This document shows, piece after piece, positions 34,039 through 45,500 of a DNA stretch of 64,000 bases (position 1 is its first letter; the number at the start of each line of letters is the position of its first letter). The DNA is taken from NCBI GenBank assembly GCA_046297395.1, contig JBKCNM010000032.1:86027-150026 (forward strand), in the 5' to 3' direction. The stretch comes from JBEICQ01 sp046297395 (lineage in GTDB: Bacteria > Bacteroidota > Bacteroidia > UBA4408). The translations under genes were made by a program, and so were the position numbers. Under the pieces are notes generated by a model. The model saw only the letters and a list, made by a program, of their open reading frames with translations, made no database searches and was not told the origin of the DNA.

Positions 34039-34425
34039 TTAACTCGGTGATGAAACGAGTCTGCTTTCTGCATCAGCCCATAACTTCTCCAGCTGGTAAA
34101 AAGACCTTGTTTCAGGCTGAAATATATGTGCAACTATATCCACATAATCCATCACAATCCACTCTGCATTGCGGGAACCCTCCGTATGAAAGGGGTTCTC
34201 GCCGGTGGCTTTCTTCACGGCCTCATGAACCGCATCTGCAATGGCTTCTACCTGCGTGTTGCTATTGCCTGTGCAGATGACGAATGCGTCACAAACGGCC
34301 CCTCCGATTTTAGAAAAATCAAGAACCATGATATCGGCACCTTTTTTGTCCTGCATACCCTTGATGATGGCATCCAGTAGGATTTTGTTTTGTGGCACGG
34401 ATGCCTGAATCTTTTTTTTACCCAT
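34039..34425 (-). CDS. rsfS: Ribosome silencing factor RsfS
   Basis: 128-aa RsfS/RsfA (YbeB) family protein that binds ribosomal protein L14 and blocks joining of the subunits when nutrients are scarce. Signatures: 'KKGADIMVLDFSKI' (about 27-40), 'CDAFVICTGNSNTQVEAIAD' (45-64) and 'GSRNAEWIVMDYVDIVAHIF' (83-102). Length is typical (105-130 aa). The ATG at 34425 follows promoter element TACATTTG (34446-34453). It lies 20 nt before ftsH, with which it is probably co-transcribed; the two genes are often linked in Bacteroidota. Confidence 0.94.
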   Translation of the reverse strand: MGKKKIQASVPQNKILLDAIIKGMQDKKGADIMVLDFSKIGGAVCDAFVICTGNSNTQVEAIADAVHEAVKKATGENPFHTEGSRNAEWIVMDYVDIVAHIFQPETRSFYQLEKLWADAESRLVSSPS

Positions 34426-34445
34426 TCAGCTGAAAGATGAAGCCG

Positions 34446-34453
34446 CAAATGTA
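34446..34453 (-). promoter_or_regulatory. -7 promoter element of rsfS-ftsH
   Basis: TACATTTG on the minus strand, exact TAnnTTTG, about 21 nt before the rsfS ATG. It lies back to back with the birA promoter within 60 nt. Confidence 0.5.
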
Positions 34454-34468
34454 GCCAATTTTAGAAGC

Positions 34469-34499
34469 TTTGGAGGGGAAGTGGACTTCCCTACCTTTG
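34469..34499 (+). promoter_or_regulatory. Promoter of birA
   Basis: TTTG (34469-34472), 19-nt spacer, TACCTTTG (34492-34499): a full match to the Bacteroidota sigma-ABfr-type promoter (TTTG-N19-TAnnTTTG). Transcription should start near 34506, which sets birA translation downstream of that point. Confidence 0.75.
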
Positions 34500-34520
34500 C
34501 TTTCAACAGACTTGTTACTC

Positions 34521-35279
34521 TTGGAGACGATATTCACAGGGAAATATTTTACGAGGCTCGAAAAAACTGATTCAACCAATCTGGTTGCCCTCCGGTTGAT
34601 CCATTCCGGACAGGCCGTTCACGGGCAGGTTGTTCAGGCACAGGAGCAATCACAAGGTAGGGGACAAAGCGGAAAATCTTGGGAAAGTGCCTCCGGGCAG
34701 AATCTGTTGGTGAGCTTTATTTATAAACTGGAGGATGTACCCGTTGCCCGCGCTTTTTACTGGAACATGGCTGTTGCACTGGCGGTAAAAAAAACCATAG
34801 ATGCATTTTCATCCGGAGAGCGAGTAGAAATCAAATGGCCAAACGACATCCTCGTAAGACAGCATAAAGTGGCCGGTTTGCTCGTGGAAAACATCCTGGG
34901 CTCAGGGGGCATAAAATGGACTGTGGCCGGAATCGGAATCAATGTGAACCAGGTTTTTTCTGAAAGGGATGAGCGTCTTTTTCCACCTATTTCTCTTGTA
35001 AATATGAAAGGGCAACAAATTTCTACGGATGAAGTGCTTGGTTCGCTGATGATGCGAATGGAGCAAGCTTATTTTCAGATGAGAGGGAGGGAAACAGAGG
35101 CCATTCTGGCTGCCTACAACGATTGTCTGTTTGCAAGGGAATACGAGAGAAAATTCAATGCACAGGGAACTACCTTATGTGCTGAGATTATTGGTGTAGA
35201 TGATATGGGCATGTTACAGATCAAAGACAATGCAGGTAAAATAAAGTCGTTTCAACATGGAGAAATAAACTACCTATGA
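34521..35279 (+). CDS. birA: Biotin--[acetyl-CoA-carboxylase] ligase
   Basis: About 252-aa biotin protein ligase (no N-terminal DNA-binding domain, so not a repressor). It activates biotin with ATP and attaches it to the carrier protein of carboxylases. Motifs: 'EKTDSTNLVA' near the start, 'EQSQGRGQSGKSW' (adenylate/biotin loop), 'IKWPNDILVRQHKVAGLLVE' (catalytic Lys) and 'WTVAGIGINVNQ'. The frame opens at TTG 34470, but the promoter at 34469-34499 starts transcription near 34506; TTG 34521 ('METIFTGKYFTRL') or TTG 34512 is then the first usable codon. The 3' end overlaps the next gene by 4 nt (ATGA). Confidence 0.9.
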   Translation: METIFTGKYFTRLEKTDSTNLVALRLIHSGQAVHGQVVQAQEQSQGRGQSGKSWESASGQNLLVSFIYKLEDVPVARAFYWNMAVALAVKKTIDAFSSGERVEIKWPNDILVRQHKVAGLLVENILGSGGIKWTVAGIGINVNQVFSERDERLFPPISLVNMKGQQISTDEVLGSLMMRMEQAYFQMRGRETEAILAAYNDCLFAREYERKFNAQGTTLCAEIIGVDDMGMLQIKDNAGKIKSFQHGEINYL

Positions 35280-36439
35280 GTATGGAAGCAATGATAAGTG
35301 TTATTGCAATTAAGCATCAAAAAAAACACTTCGGTTCTCTTTTAAGAGGGTTGGTTTTATCAATCTGTACCATGTTTTGTTTATTACTTCCTGTGCATGC
35401 AGCAAATACAGCTGAAAAACTGATTCTTGGAAACTGGAAATGCACAGAAGTAATACCTAATAAACTACATCACATTAACAAGGACGGCTATACTTTTTAC
35501 AAGGATAGCATTTGCGATTACATGCCAGGTTATGTTTCCAAAGAGACATCTGCGGATGCAAGGCATGTTCAAAAAAAATTCCTCGGAACCAAAACAAAGT
35601 ACCGTCTGCTGGGAAATCGGCTTGGTATTTTTAATAAAAGTAAAAATGACTGGCAGTATTTCCGCATCAAGAATATAGGCGTAAAAAAAATGACACTTGT
35701 TTCGGACGAGGGTATTGAGTATGTGTTCAGCAGAATAAAAAACAAAAAAGTTGAGGATGTTTCTTATGACCAAATCATCCTCTCAGCATCAGGTTGTTTT
35801 GGCTCGTGTCCTTCAAATATGATTTCTGTAAAAGAATCGGGAGAAGTTGTTTATTGTGGAATTAAATACAATTCAAAGAACGGCTTATTTAGCGCCCGGG
35901 TGGATAAAAAAAATTTCAAAGAGATTAAAAATACCTTCAGCCGAATACCTATTTCCACACTGAAAGAAGAATACATCATGCCGGTGAAAGACACAGAGGA
36001 AATCACAGTAACATTTATCAAGGACGGGAAGATTGTAAAGACCATAAGGGACAATGATCAATTGGTTCCCCATGAGTTTTACTGGGCTTATTGTTCATTG
36101 CGTTACCTGTATCAGAGTCTTCCAATGGATACAATTTCATCATACTTTGGTCTTTTCCCTTTTACAAGTATGCTCATAGAAAGTACAAACACGCGATATA
36201 TACTCCGTGGCTCAGAAGCCTTTTATCTTTGGTTGATGCTGATGAATAAACCTGAGACCAATCAATCATTCATGGAGGTTTATCAAATTCAGAATATGGG
36301 AAAAGACGAAATAAAAACACTGACATCAGACGGTCGGTTTTTCAAAATTGTTTATGGGGATGGCAGATCTAAAACCTATGATTTGGGTTATGACTTTTTT
36401 ACCCATAACCAATTGCTCAGTAAATTCCTTCCCAGATAA
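35276..36439 (+). CDS. Exported protein with DUF6438-like domain
   Basis: 387 aa, function unknown. The N-terminus is a signal-like segment ('LLRGLVLSICTMFCLLLPVHA', about 23-43) after a long basic start; an internal ATG could shorten it slightly. Residues about 50-150 resemble a lipocalin-like fold ('LILGNWKCTEV'). About 165-270 match the Bacteroidota DUF6438 pattern: 'IILSASGCFGSCPSNMISVK' with two closely spaced cysteines in CFGSC. The last 110 residues are unassigned. The ATG overlaps the birA stop (ATGA), so it is co-transcribed with birA, though probably functionally unrelated. Its stop converges on the giant gene across a terminator. Confidence 0.75.
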   Translation: MSMEAMISVIAIKHQKKHFGSLLRGLVLSICTMFCLLLPVHAANTAEKLILGNWKCTEVIPNKLHHINKDGYTFYKDSICDYMPGYVSKETSADARHVQKKFLGTKTKYRLLGNRLGIFNKSKNDWQYFRIKNIGVKKMTLVSDEGIEYVFSRIKNKKVEDVSYDQIILSASGCFGSCPSNMISVKESGEVVYCGIKYNSKNGLFSARVDKKNFKEIKNTFSRIPISTLKEEYIMPVKDTEEITVTFIKDGKIVKTIRDNDQLVPHEFYWAYCSLRYLYQSLPMDTISSYFGLFPFTSMLIESTNTRYILRGSEAFYLWLMLMNKPETNQSFMEVYQIQNMGKDEIKTLTSDGRFFKIVYGDGRSKTYDLGYDFFTHNQLLSKFLPR

Positions 36440-36446
36440 AGAAGGC

Positions 36447-36482
36447 AAAAAAAATCCTGCATACCAAGAGGCAGGCAGGATT
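36447..36482 (-). terminator. Intrinsic terminator of the giant surface-protein gene
   Basis: On the minus strand AATCCTGC (14-nt loop) GCAGGATT followed by a run of T, directly downstream of the giant gene stop at 36502. The plus strand lacks a T-run after the stem, so termination is one-way. Confidence 0.85.
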
Positions 36483-36501
36483 CATATGGTCTATTCGCTT
36501 C

Positions 36502-39500
36502 TTATTGAATAACAATTTTGCGTATTTCTTTGTGGCCTTTGTATTGAATATGCAACAGGTAAACCCCTGATTGCAGATCAGCCAAATCGATGGTAGTTCT
36601 TGTGCTTGCGGAACCGGGCGACATGTTGCTGAGCAGAAGATTTTTTCCGCTCAGGTCGCAGAATTCTATACGGATATTTTCATGTTCATCGAAGCCTGAG
36701 GTCTCAACAAACAGCATACCATTTTGCACCGGATTGGGATAAAGCATGAGTTGAGCATTTGCCATGTCAAGCATTTGCAAAGCCACCCATTGGGTGTAGG
36801 TGCTTTCTCCGGAAAAATCAGTTTGGCGCAAACGGTAATAAGAAGTTCCCAACAACGGGTGATGATCAATCGCGGAGTAGGAAAGTTTTCCGTTATGATT
36901 TCCGGCTCCCTCAATCCTGGCTAGTGTATGAATCTCACTCAAATCGGAAGAACGCTCCACGGTGAAAAATGCATTGTTGGTTTCACTTAAAGTTACCCAG
37001 TCAAGCACCACTTTTCCGTCTTGTGGTGTTGCCTCAAATGACAACAGGGAAATAGGGAGAGGTGTTCCTCCGCCATTGCCGGTAAAATCAGAAAAACTGG
37101 TGATGCCTTGCCATTGCATGGTATTGGTATTGATATCCGTTGTGCCTGTTCCAACAGTATAGGATGCACTGGAACCACCACAACCAATCCAGCCGGTACC
37201 GTTGCCGATGCCCGGTGTCCATTTAAAAGGAAACAACAAAGTTTCACTTCCAACAACATCAGCATCGGTGTAGGAAAAATTCACATTGTAGGTAAATCCT
37301 GAATTCAGTCCCGTTTGCTCCAATGTCCAATATCTGTTGAGGTAATTGCTGGTGGTACCCAATGATGGATGGGCTGCGGGAGTTGTGCTGCAGGTAATAA
37401 AGCTACCACTGTTTGCTCCGCTCACTATGTCAATAGTAAAAGGAGTGTAAGATGTATTGTCACCTACAGGAAACTGATAGGATCCATTTGTATTGGTAAA
37501 TAATTTAAGTGGAATAGAATTGCTGCCCGTCCAGGTAACGATGTACCTGTTTGCTCCTGCGCCAACGATGGTTCCGTTGTTTCCGGGGATGCCCAATTGG
37601 AAGGTAGATCCTGTTCCAAGCTTCATCTTACCGGAAGTAAGGGTCATCGAATTTTGTATCACAAGATTCACATTGTTTCCGATGCTAACATCGCCACCAC
37701 CGGTATTTGCTATTTCTATATCATAAAATGTCTCAGTGTTCACACCGTTACCTGTAGTGATTACCTGGTCTCCTGCGATGCTTCTGTTGAACACAACTTT
37801 TTTGTTGTTGGTGTTCACAAAAGCAGAAGTTACACCTGTTCTTGTCCAATTGCCACCCACATTGAATGTGTTGGAGCCGGAATAAATCAATCTGAGTTTG
37901 CCGTCAGTAATGCTCAGGTTGTTTCTTACTGACCGTTCCTGATTCAGGTAAAGGTCTGTGTTGGCATCACGGATTTCTACATTCCATGGAATACCGGGAA
38001 GACCGGAATTGATGGCTCCGCTTCTCCATGTGTTGTCTCCCGCATCAACCTGATAATCGAAGTTGTTGTAGAACCTCAGTGTAGATCCCACTGCATAAAT
38101 ACAGGAGTTGGGGAAAACACTTCCCCCACCGGCAATTTGCAGCACACCGCTAACTGTTGTGATGGAGTTTCCTCCTGAGAGACCAAAATCAAACTTTCCA
38201 TCGCCGATACTCAGCGTAATGTTGGAGGCAAAGTTGAGTGTTCCTGTACCTGCGCTATTTGAAATTGTCTTTGTAAAAAAGGTGGGTTGATTTGGACTAC
38301 CGGAAATTGAAAATCCTCCGATGCTTAGTCCTGCAGAATTGCTAATCTCAGAGTTGCCATTCACAAAAATGGTACCTGTGGGAGCAGAAACATTGTTGCC
38401 GCTATGAACAAGCGTAAAGCCATTTACATTGATGCCTGCACCAGAAAGAAGATTGATGTCACGGTTAACCGTGCGAGAGGCAGAAAGGGAAAGTGTACTT
38501 CCTGATCCTGAAACGGTGAGATCGCGTAAAGCTGATCCATCAGAGAGAAACTCAGGACCTGATGTCATGCTCGCATCATAACGCAGGTCATAAGTGTTGC
38601 CCGCACCAACGGTAGGTTCTGCACTAAGGCTTGCCCCGGATGACTGACGCCTGATGGAACTATTGGCAGCAAGATTGAGGGCAAAGCCATTGAGGTTTAG
38701 CGTACCATCAGTAAGACGCAGACGATTTTGAATGGTGATGGCTTCTGAAAGTTGAACAGAACCACCTGCGTTGTTGATGGCCAGGAATCCCGGTGTGGTA
38801 AGTCCTGACAACACTTGTATGTTTCCGTTTCCATTCATTTCAATTTCGCGACTGTTTTGATTAAAGGTAGAGGATGCCTGCAAGGTAAAGTTGCCACCTA
38901 TGTCGAGGTCACCGCCGAGGGCAGAGCCAAGTGTGAGATTACCACCGTTTGCCACGGTTACATTTCCTCGCACATTCAGTGCATCAGTCATGGATTGCAT
39001 GGTAAGCACACCTCCATTGTTGATGTTGAGATTACCGGCTATTTGTCTGAGGGCAGATCCTCCATTACTCAGGTCAAGGGAAGTAACTGTACCATTTTGA
39101 TCAATGGTCACATGCCATGGGTAACCCGGTCCGGAAGTGGCACTCCATTCGAGGCCTCTTCCATAAGAACTTCCGGTAAAATACCTCAGGGTAGATCCGC
39201 TTGCATAGTTGGGTGGGTTGTTGCTTACAAATCCTCCCAATGCAATCTGTAGTGTACCGTTGATGGTACTCAGGTTGTTGCCAAAATCCATTCCTGTGCT
39301 GAGTGCAATCCTCACATTGGCTCCGGTACTGAGTGTTCCGCTGTTCTGAGCGTTCACTGATTTGGTGGCATTGAGGATGTTGAGTGAGGAGTTTGCTCCA
39401 CCTATGATGTTGCATGTTCCTCCATTGGCCAATATACTTCCGCCAGCACCGTTCAGGGTAAGGCTTTGTCCATTCAAATCGAGCGAGGAAGTGGCAATGA

Positions 39501-42500
39501 GTCCAAGCACATTTCCAACCGAGGCAGACACTGTTACATTGGTTCCAGATGCCAGCTGAAGGTTGCCTGAAGTTTTGTTGTTGTATAAATAGCTGAATGT
39601 TTCTGTTCCACCTCCAATCACTTCAATGGTCTGCAAAGCATTGGAGCCATTAAAGAAAACTGCTCTGCTGTTGGGAGCAAAAGTGAAGCCGGCGGAGCGG
39701 GACCAATTGCCTGTAAGCGAAAGGTTATTGTCTACATTGCTGTTGAGTGTGAGCGCACCACTGCTGAGGTTGATGTTTCCGGCCACAGCCAATGGAATAT
39801 TGGGCATCTGTATTGAGGTGTTTCCCTGGATGGTCAATCCTCCGGGTGCCCCTGAACCGGGTGTTAAAGCGTTGGCATTCCACTCTAATCCGGGGGTATA
39901 ACTTCCTCCGGTATTGTATATCAGGCCCGCATTGGAGGAATAAACCGGTGATGCATCGGTAAGGTAAGCGTTTGCATTGATTTGCAGACTACCGCTAATG
40001 GTGGGTGCCTGCACCAATGAAGTGGCTTCATTGATGATGAGGTTTCCGATGGTAAAGGGATGAGAACCTGTGATAGAAATTGCGGCATTGGCAGTAATGT
40101 TTCCTGCACCAAGATTTTTCGATGAACCTGATGAGTTATTCAGGTTACCCCCACTTAAAAAAGTCAAGGTTCTTCCGGATGCCAGTGAGAGAGAACCTCC
40201 CGACTGAACATCAAGACCCAATACGGGCGCCGGATCGCTATCACTGCTCAAGACGGAAACAGCATGTTGCAAACACACATTGTCACCGGATTCAGGAAGC
40301 CCAAACGCCCAAGTGGATACATTTCCCCAAGTACCATTTTGCGCTGTGGTATTGCAGTTGCGATAAGCCCTCAGGTTGCCGATGGTAAAGAGTCGGTTGC
40401 TCAGGTTGCCGGTGTAGTTCGTAGAAGAGGAAGATGTATATGGATTGCTGCCGGTGGTAGAGGAACTTCCACGAAGATCCCACGCAGTTCCGTTCCATGA
40501 ACCATGAAACACCCCAATGCTTCTGTTAAATGAGGCTGCCTCAGAGGAGAGAGGCCATTGAAAAGAAGTAAACAGACTGTTTGCGTCTGCGACACTTTCA
40601 TTGAGATACCATTGCACATTAACGGCACGGCTGTCGTTTATCAGGGTTTGGTCAAACGGAGGGGCTGTTTCACAAAGCACACCAATATTTTCTGCTGTAC
40701 CGGCCTGGTTGAGTGTAACAGGTGCATAGATGGAAGCAGAAGGACCAATAGGAAACAATACATTGGAACTACTTACCCTTTGAATCAATTGTCCTGTTGA
40801 GTTGGTTACAATGTATCTGCTGGTTGAAATACCGGTGATGCTTGCACCCGTGTTCATGGTGAGCGAATGGGCCCCTAGTATTACACTTCCGTTGGTAAGC
40901 GTAAGTTGGGTAGAAACGGTTTGAGGCGCTGTGAGCGTTATGCCCGCAGGATTGTCGATGAAAAGAAAAGGAAAAGGATTGCTTCCGGTATTGCTACCTC
41001 CAATATTTTGATTGGAAGTACCATTGAAAAATACAGCTCTGTTGTTTGGAAAAAAGTTGTTGCCTGTTCCATTATTGGACCAATTTCCTGCCAAGAAAAT
41101 ATCAGAACCATTGGCCCCGGAACCGGAAAGATTTCCGCTGAGGTTCAGGTTCCCTAACACAACAAGATCTTCTGTCATATTGTTCCCTCCAAAATCCATG
41201 TAGATATTGGAGCCTGAGGAGATGCTCAGGTTGCCACCACAGCGCATGGGCACAGCCGCATTGGGAGCCGATGGAGAGGAAGCAGGATTAAGTGTGGTAT
41301 TGTTTGACAAAAGAACATGGTGAGGATAACCTTTGCCGCTGGTGGAACTCCATTCAAAACCACGGCCATAATCTCCATTGACATTGTATTGCAATGTTGA
41401 TCCTGAGGAATAAGACGGCGCGTTGGTGTTCACAAAACCTCCGGCATTAATAACAAATGCACCACCGCTTTGTATACTGATGTTTCCAGTACCAAAGTTT
41501 ACTCCACCGGAAGTGCTCACAACATATGGATTTCCGCTCCCGGTCCATGTTCCTGAGCCGTTAAAATGAATCGTTCCTGCAGCGGCACCTGTAGCAAAAT
41601 CACCGGAGGTAAAGTTTACACTGCCACCGGAAGAGATATTGATTTGCTGTCCGCTACCGGCAGCAAAAAGTCCGGAATTGAGGTTAAATGTAGAGACAGT
41701 TGTATTGGTATTGGTGAGGGTGAGGGTGTTGTTACCGGAGGCGCCGGTGTTTAACATCGTAAGGGAAGCGGTAATGGGAGAAGGCAGTCCCGATCCGGTA
41801 ACCTGGTTTGAACTTCCGGTATACCTGTAATGGGCAGATCCATTGAAGTTTCGTGCTCCATCGGTTTGTACATTACCCTCTGCAGTCCCCGACATGGTGA
41901 TGCCCTGAGGATGCCCAATCAATAATGTGGCACCTGATAACACTGTAAATCCGGTGTTGGCACCGGAAATAACACCGGTCTGCATATTGAAAGTTGCGTT
42001 GCCATTTACATTGATCTGATGTGCGGAACTTCCTAAACTCCATGTGGAAGAAGTCAATCGAACAGTGTTTGTAGTGGTACCGTTTCCTATGTTCCATGTT
42101 AAGGCTCCCGATCCCTGTGTTCCTCCGAATGCAAAATCCTGCTGTCCGCTTGCTTTCAAAAAATTAACGCTGTGTGATCCGCTTGAAGAGCGCTGAACGG
42201 TTCCGTTCAGGGTAATGTCACCAAAAAAGTTGAATGTGGTATTGCTGGATGCGGCTGCAAAATCAATGGTGCCCTCATTTTGAGTGAAATGATTGTTGGC
42301 ATTAAAAACCGCCGAGCTACTGCCTGTTTTGATGAGGATAGACCCCGCACCTAAGATGTTTACATGACCGTTGGCATTGATGGTTGCAGTACCGGTAATT
42401 GTGCCACTCGCCATGTCAAGAATCCCATTTCGAATGATCAGGCTGTCGCCTACAGTGAGTGTATAGGCGGTGGTACTGCTTAATCGCCAGGCAAAACTTG

Positions 42501-45500
42501 CATGGTTGGTGGTGAGTTTAAACTTACCATTGATGGTCTGTAATGCTCCGGAACAATTTACATGGTTTCCTAAGGTTGTGTTTACTGTAAAGTGATGGAA
42601 TGTCTGTGCAAGACCGGTTGGGGCATTTAATGTAGTACCTGTTATTAAACAAGTGGACCCTGCAGACCATGTACAGGTTGGGATGGCTCCGGCGTTACGG
42701 CCATGCTCATATACACCACCTGATGCCACAGTGATGCTACCGCTGTTAGAAATATCCGGTGAACCATTTGCCCCATTATTTTTGAGTAAACCGTTTACTA
42801 CAACTGCAGCACCGGTATTAATCACCAATGAATTGCTGGCAGAAGAAGAGAATTGCAATGTGCCACCTGCATTGATGTTCAAATCTGTTGCGGCCGAACC
42901 ATTGGCAATGGTGAGACCATTGGATGTTACCGACAAGATTCCTCCGTCGGAAACCGTGATATCATCGGCAGTTACGGCAGTGGTAATGCCTACTGTATGT
43001 CCACTTGCTATTGTAATGCCTGCACTGTTGGAGGTTGTTGGTATCAATATAGCAGCAACACCTGTTGGAGAGAGAAATGCGGGATCTGTTGAAATCTGCC
43101 AGGTGGAGAGACTTGTCCAATCACCTGATGCATTAGAGCGGTAATAGATGGGAGGATCTTGCCTGGCGGTGATGGTGTTCCCAGTAAGAATGGAAGTGGT
43201 GCTTGCACCTGAAGTAAAAGTGAGCACATTGGAGGCCGCACTGCTGCTTGCAAACTCTGTCCAAAGCAGCGTACCTGTATTAAATGCATTTGCCTTGAAG
43301 GATGATTGATTGCCAACGATATCGGAAGCAGTATATCCAAAAGTTGCGGAACCCCAGGTTGTACCTGCGGTAAGGTTGGCAGTATTGTAGGTCCAGTAGC
43401 GTGTGATATAATTGGAGGCAAGTCCATTGTTTGGATCAACAGCATCTGTTACCCTGAATCCGATATATGCGGTGGATGCGGCGTTTCCGCTTGAAGATCC
43501 AATTGTTACCGGTGAATATTCTGCTGTGCCGCTTACTTCACCTATTGGCCAGGTAAATGATGTCCATACGCCTGTTGTAATAAATCGATTAAGCGTGCCC
43601 GTTCCATCTGTTACAATCATTTTTGAGGAAGAGAATGGAGCACCATTAATCACTCCTGAGTTTGATATGAACATATCGAAATTCCCCAAATAAATTAGTC
43701 CGCTGTTTGTGAAGTTAAGTGTTTGTAGGCGTACAGTTTTATCAAGCGTAAGCGCCGTTGTTCCTGTCCAGGTTATATTGTAAAATGAAGTTGAACTGAA
43801 TCCGGAAAAACCTGCAAAGCCGGTATTCACATTCGTACCGGAAAAACGGATAGTTGCTCCGGCAGTAAAAGTGCAACCGGCCGGTGCAGACACCTGAATC
43901 GCTCCTGCCAAACCCGCACTGCTCGATGTAATAAGAGTTGCTGTTGCATTCATTGCCACACTTCCCGCACCACTGATGCTGTTGGAGCCTGCATCTAATG
44001 ACCCGGTGATGGTCATCGTTTTTCCTGCATTTAAGGTGCGATTGGCATCCAGGGTAACTGTGTGACCGCTTTGAATCGTTACATTATTTCCTGCAGCCGG
44101 CGCTTGAGTGGCAGCCACCCATGAAACCCCATTGTAAAATTCCCAGGTTGCGTTTGTATTCCAACTCCCGGAGGCCACTGAGCGAAAATCAGCATTCGAA
44201 ACATCAATAAGGGTAGTTGCCATGATGATGTTGGAATTGCTTGAAGTGGAATTGCTTCCTACAGCACGAACACGGTAGTAATAGGCTGTATTGCTGTTAA
44301 GTCCAGTTACTGATTGTGAAGTTCCGTTTACCGTTAGGTCGTTGTAGCCACTAACAAAAGCAGAGGTTGCACTTGCAGAGGTAATGCTCACATCATCAAA
44401 AGCAAGATTACCTGCATTCATGGTGTAGGTAAACCTAAACTGTATCATGCTGCATGGCAGGCTCGGTGTAGAGGATGCATTGTAGGTTTTGGTAGTACCT
44501 GTTGTGGGAATGCTGTTGGTGATGTTCTCAATAGTGACCCAGTTCGTACCATCAGTAGTTCCCTCCACCAATAATGCGCTAAGCGTGTTGGTACCATTCC
44601 CTTTCAACCAAAAACTCAATTCCGTTGCAACACTTCCCGAGAGTGGATTGGTAAGAATACGGTCACCGGTAGCATCCATCTGAATGGAAGGAGAGGCCAG
44701 CCCAAAGTTCCCGGCCGAGGTGTAGGTACTTCCAATAGTTGTGAATGTCCAACCGGAGGGAGCCGTTGTGCCGGCGGAGAAACCTTCGTCCTGGGTAGAG
44801 GAACTGCCATAGTTCACAAAACATGGCGTTGTACCAACATCAAGCCGGTAGTTAAGAGCCGCAGAAACAGCATTCCAGTTGGCAGTGAAACTACTGCTGT
44901 TTACTGCAGTGGCAGCTGCAGCAAGCGGGGCAGAAACAGGGTTGGTAGCCTGGCTGCCGCTGAGTGGAGAGGCGGTGCGGTAATTGATGCTGCTTCCGGA
45001 ACCGTTGTAACTGAAAACTTCATAAAAATAGGTGGTACCGTCGATGAGTCCTGTTTGGGCACCGGTGGTTACTGCACTTCCAACAAAAACAACAGTGGCA
45101 TTTCCCAGTGTTGCTCCGGCTGTGTAGGTGGTTCCGGAAACCGGATCTGTGTTGGGCAATGAACCGGTAGAGCGAAGCACGATGTATCCTGAAGGCGAGC
45201 CAGTTGCCGCAGTCCAGGAAGTGGTGATGGTGTTTACTGTTACTGCAGAAAATACGAGGGCAGTTGGCTGGGCTGCGGGCAGGGCAGAAAAAGTGGTGGC
45301 TGATGCCGTGGGGGCAGAAGCTGTGAGATAACGATAAGTTCCTGCATTGGTGCCATCCCAGGTAAAAGGAACCAGTAAATAATTGTATGTAGTAAGTGCA
45401 GCTAAGCCCGTGCTCGCAGCACTTGTGGAAGCCCCACTGATGGATGCACTGACGATGGTGGTGTTTGTACCGGCTGTAGGAGCTGCACCATCAGTGTTTG

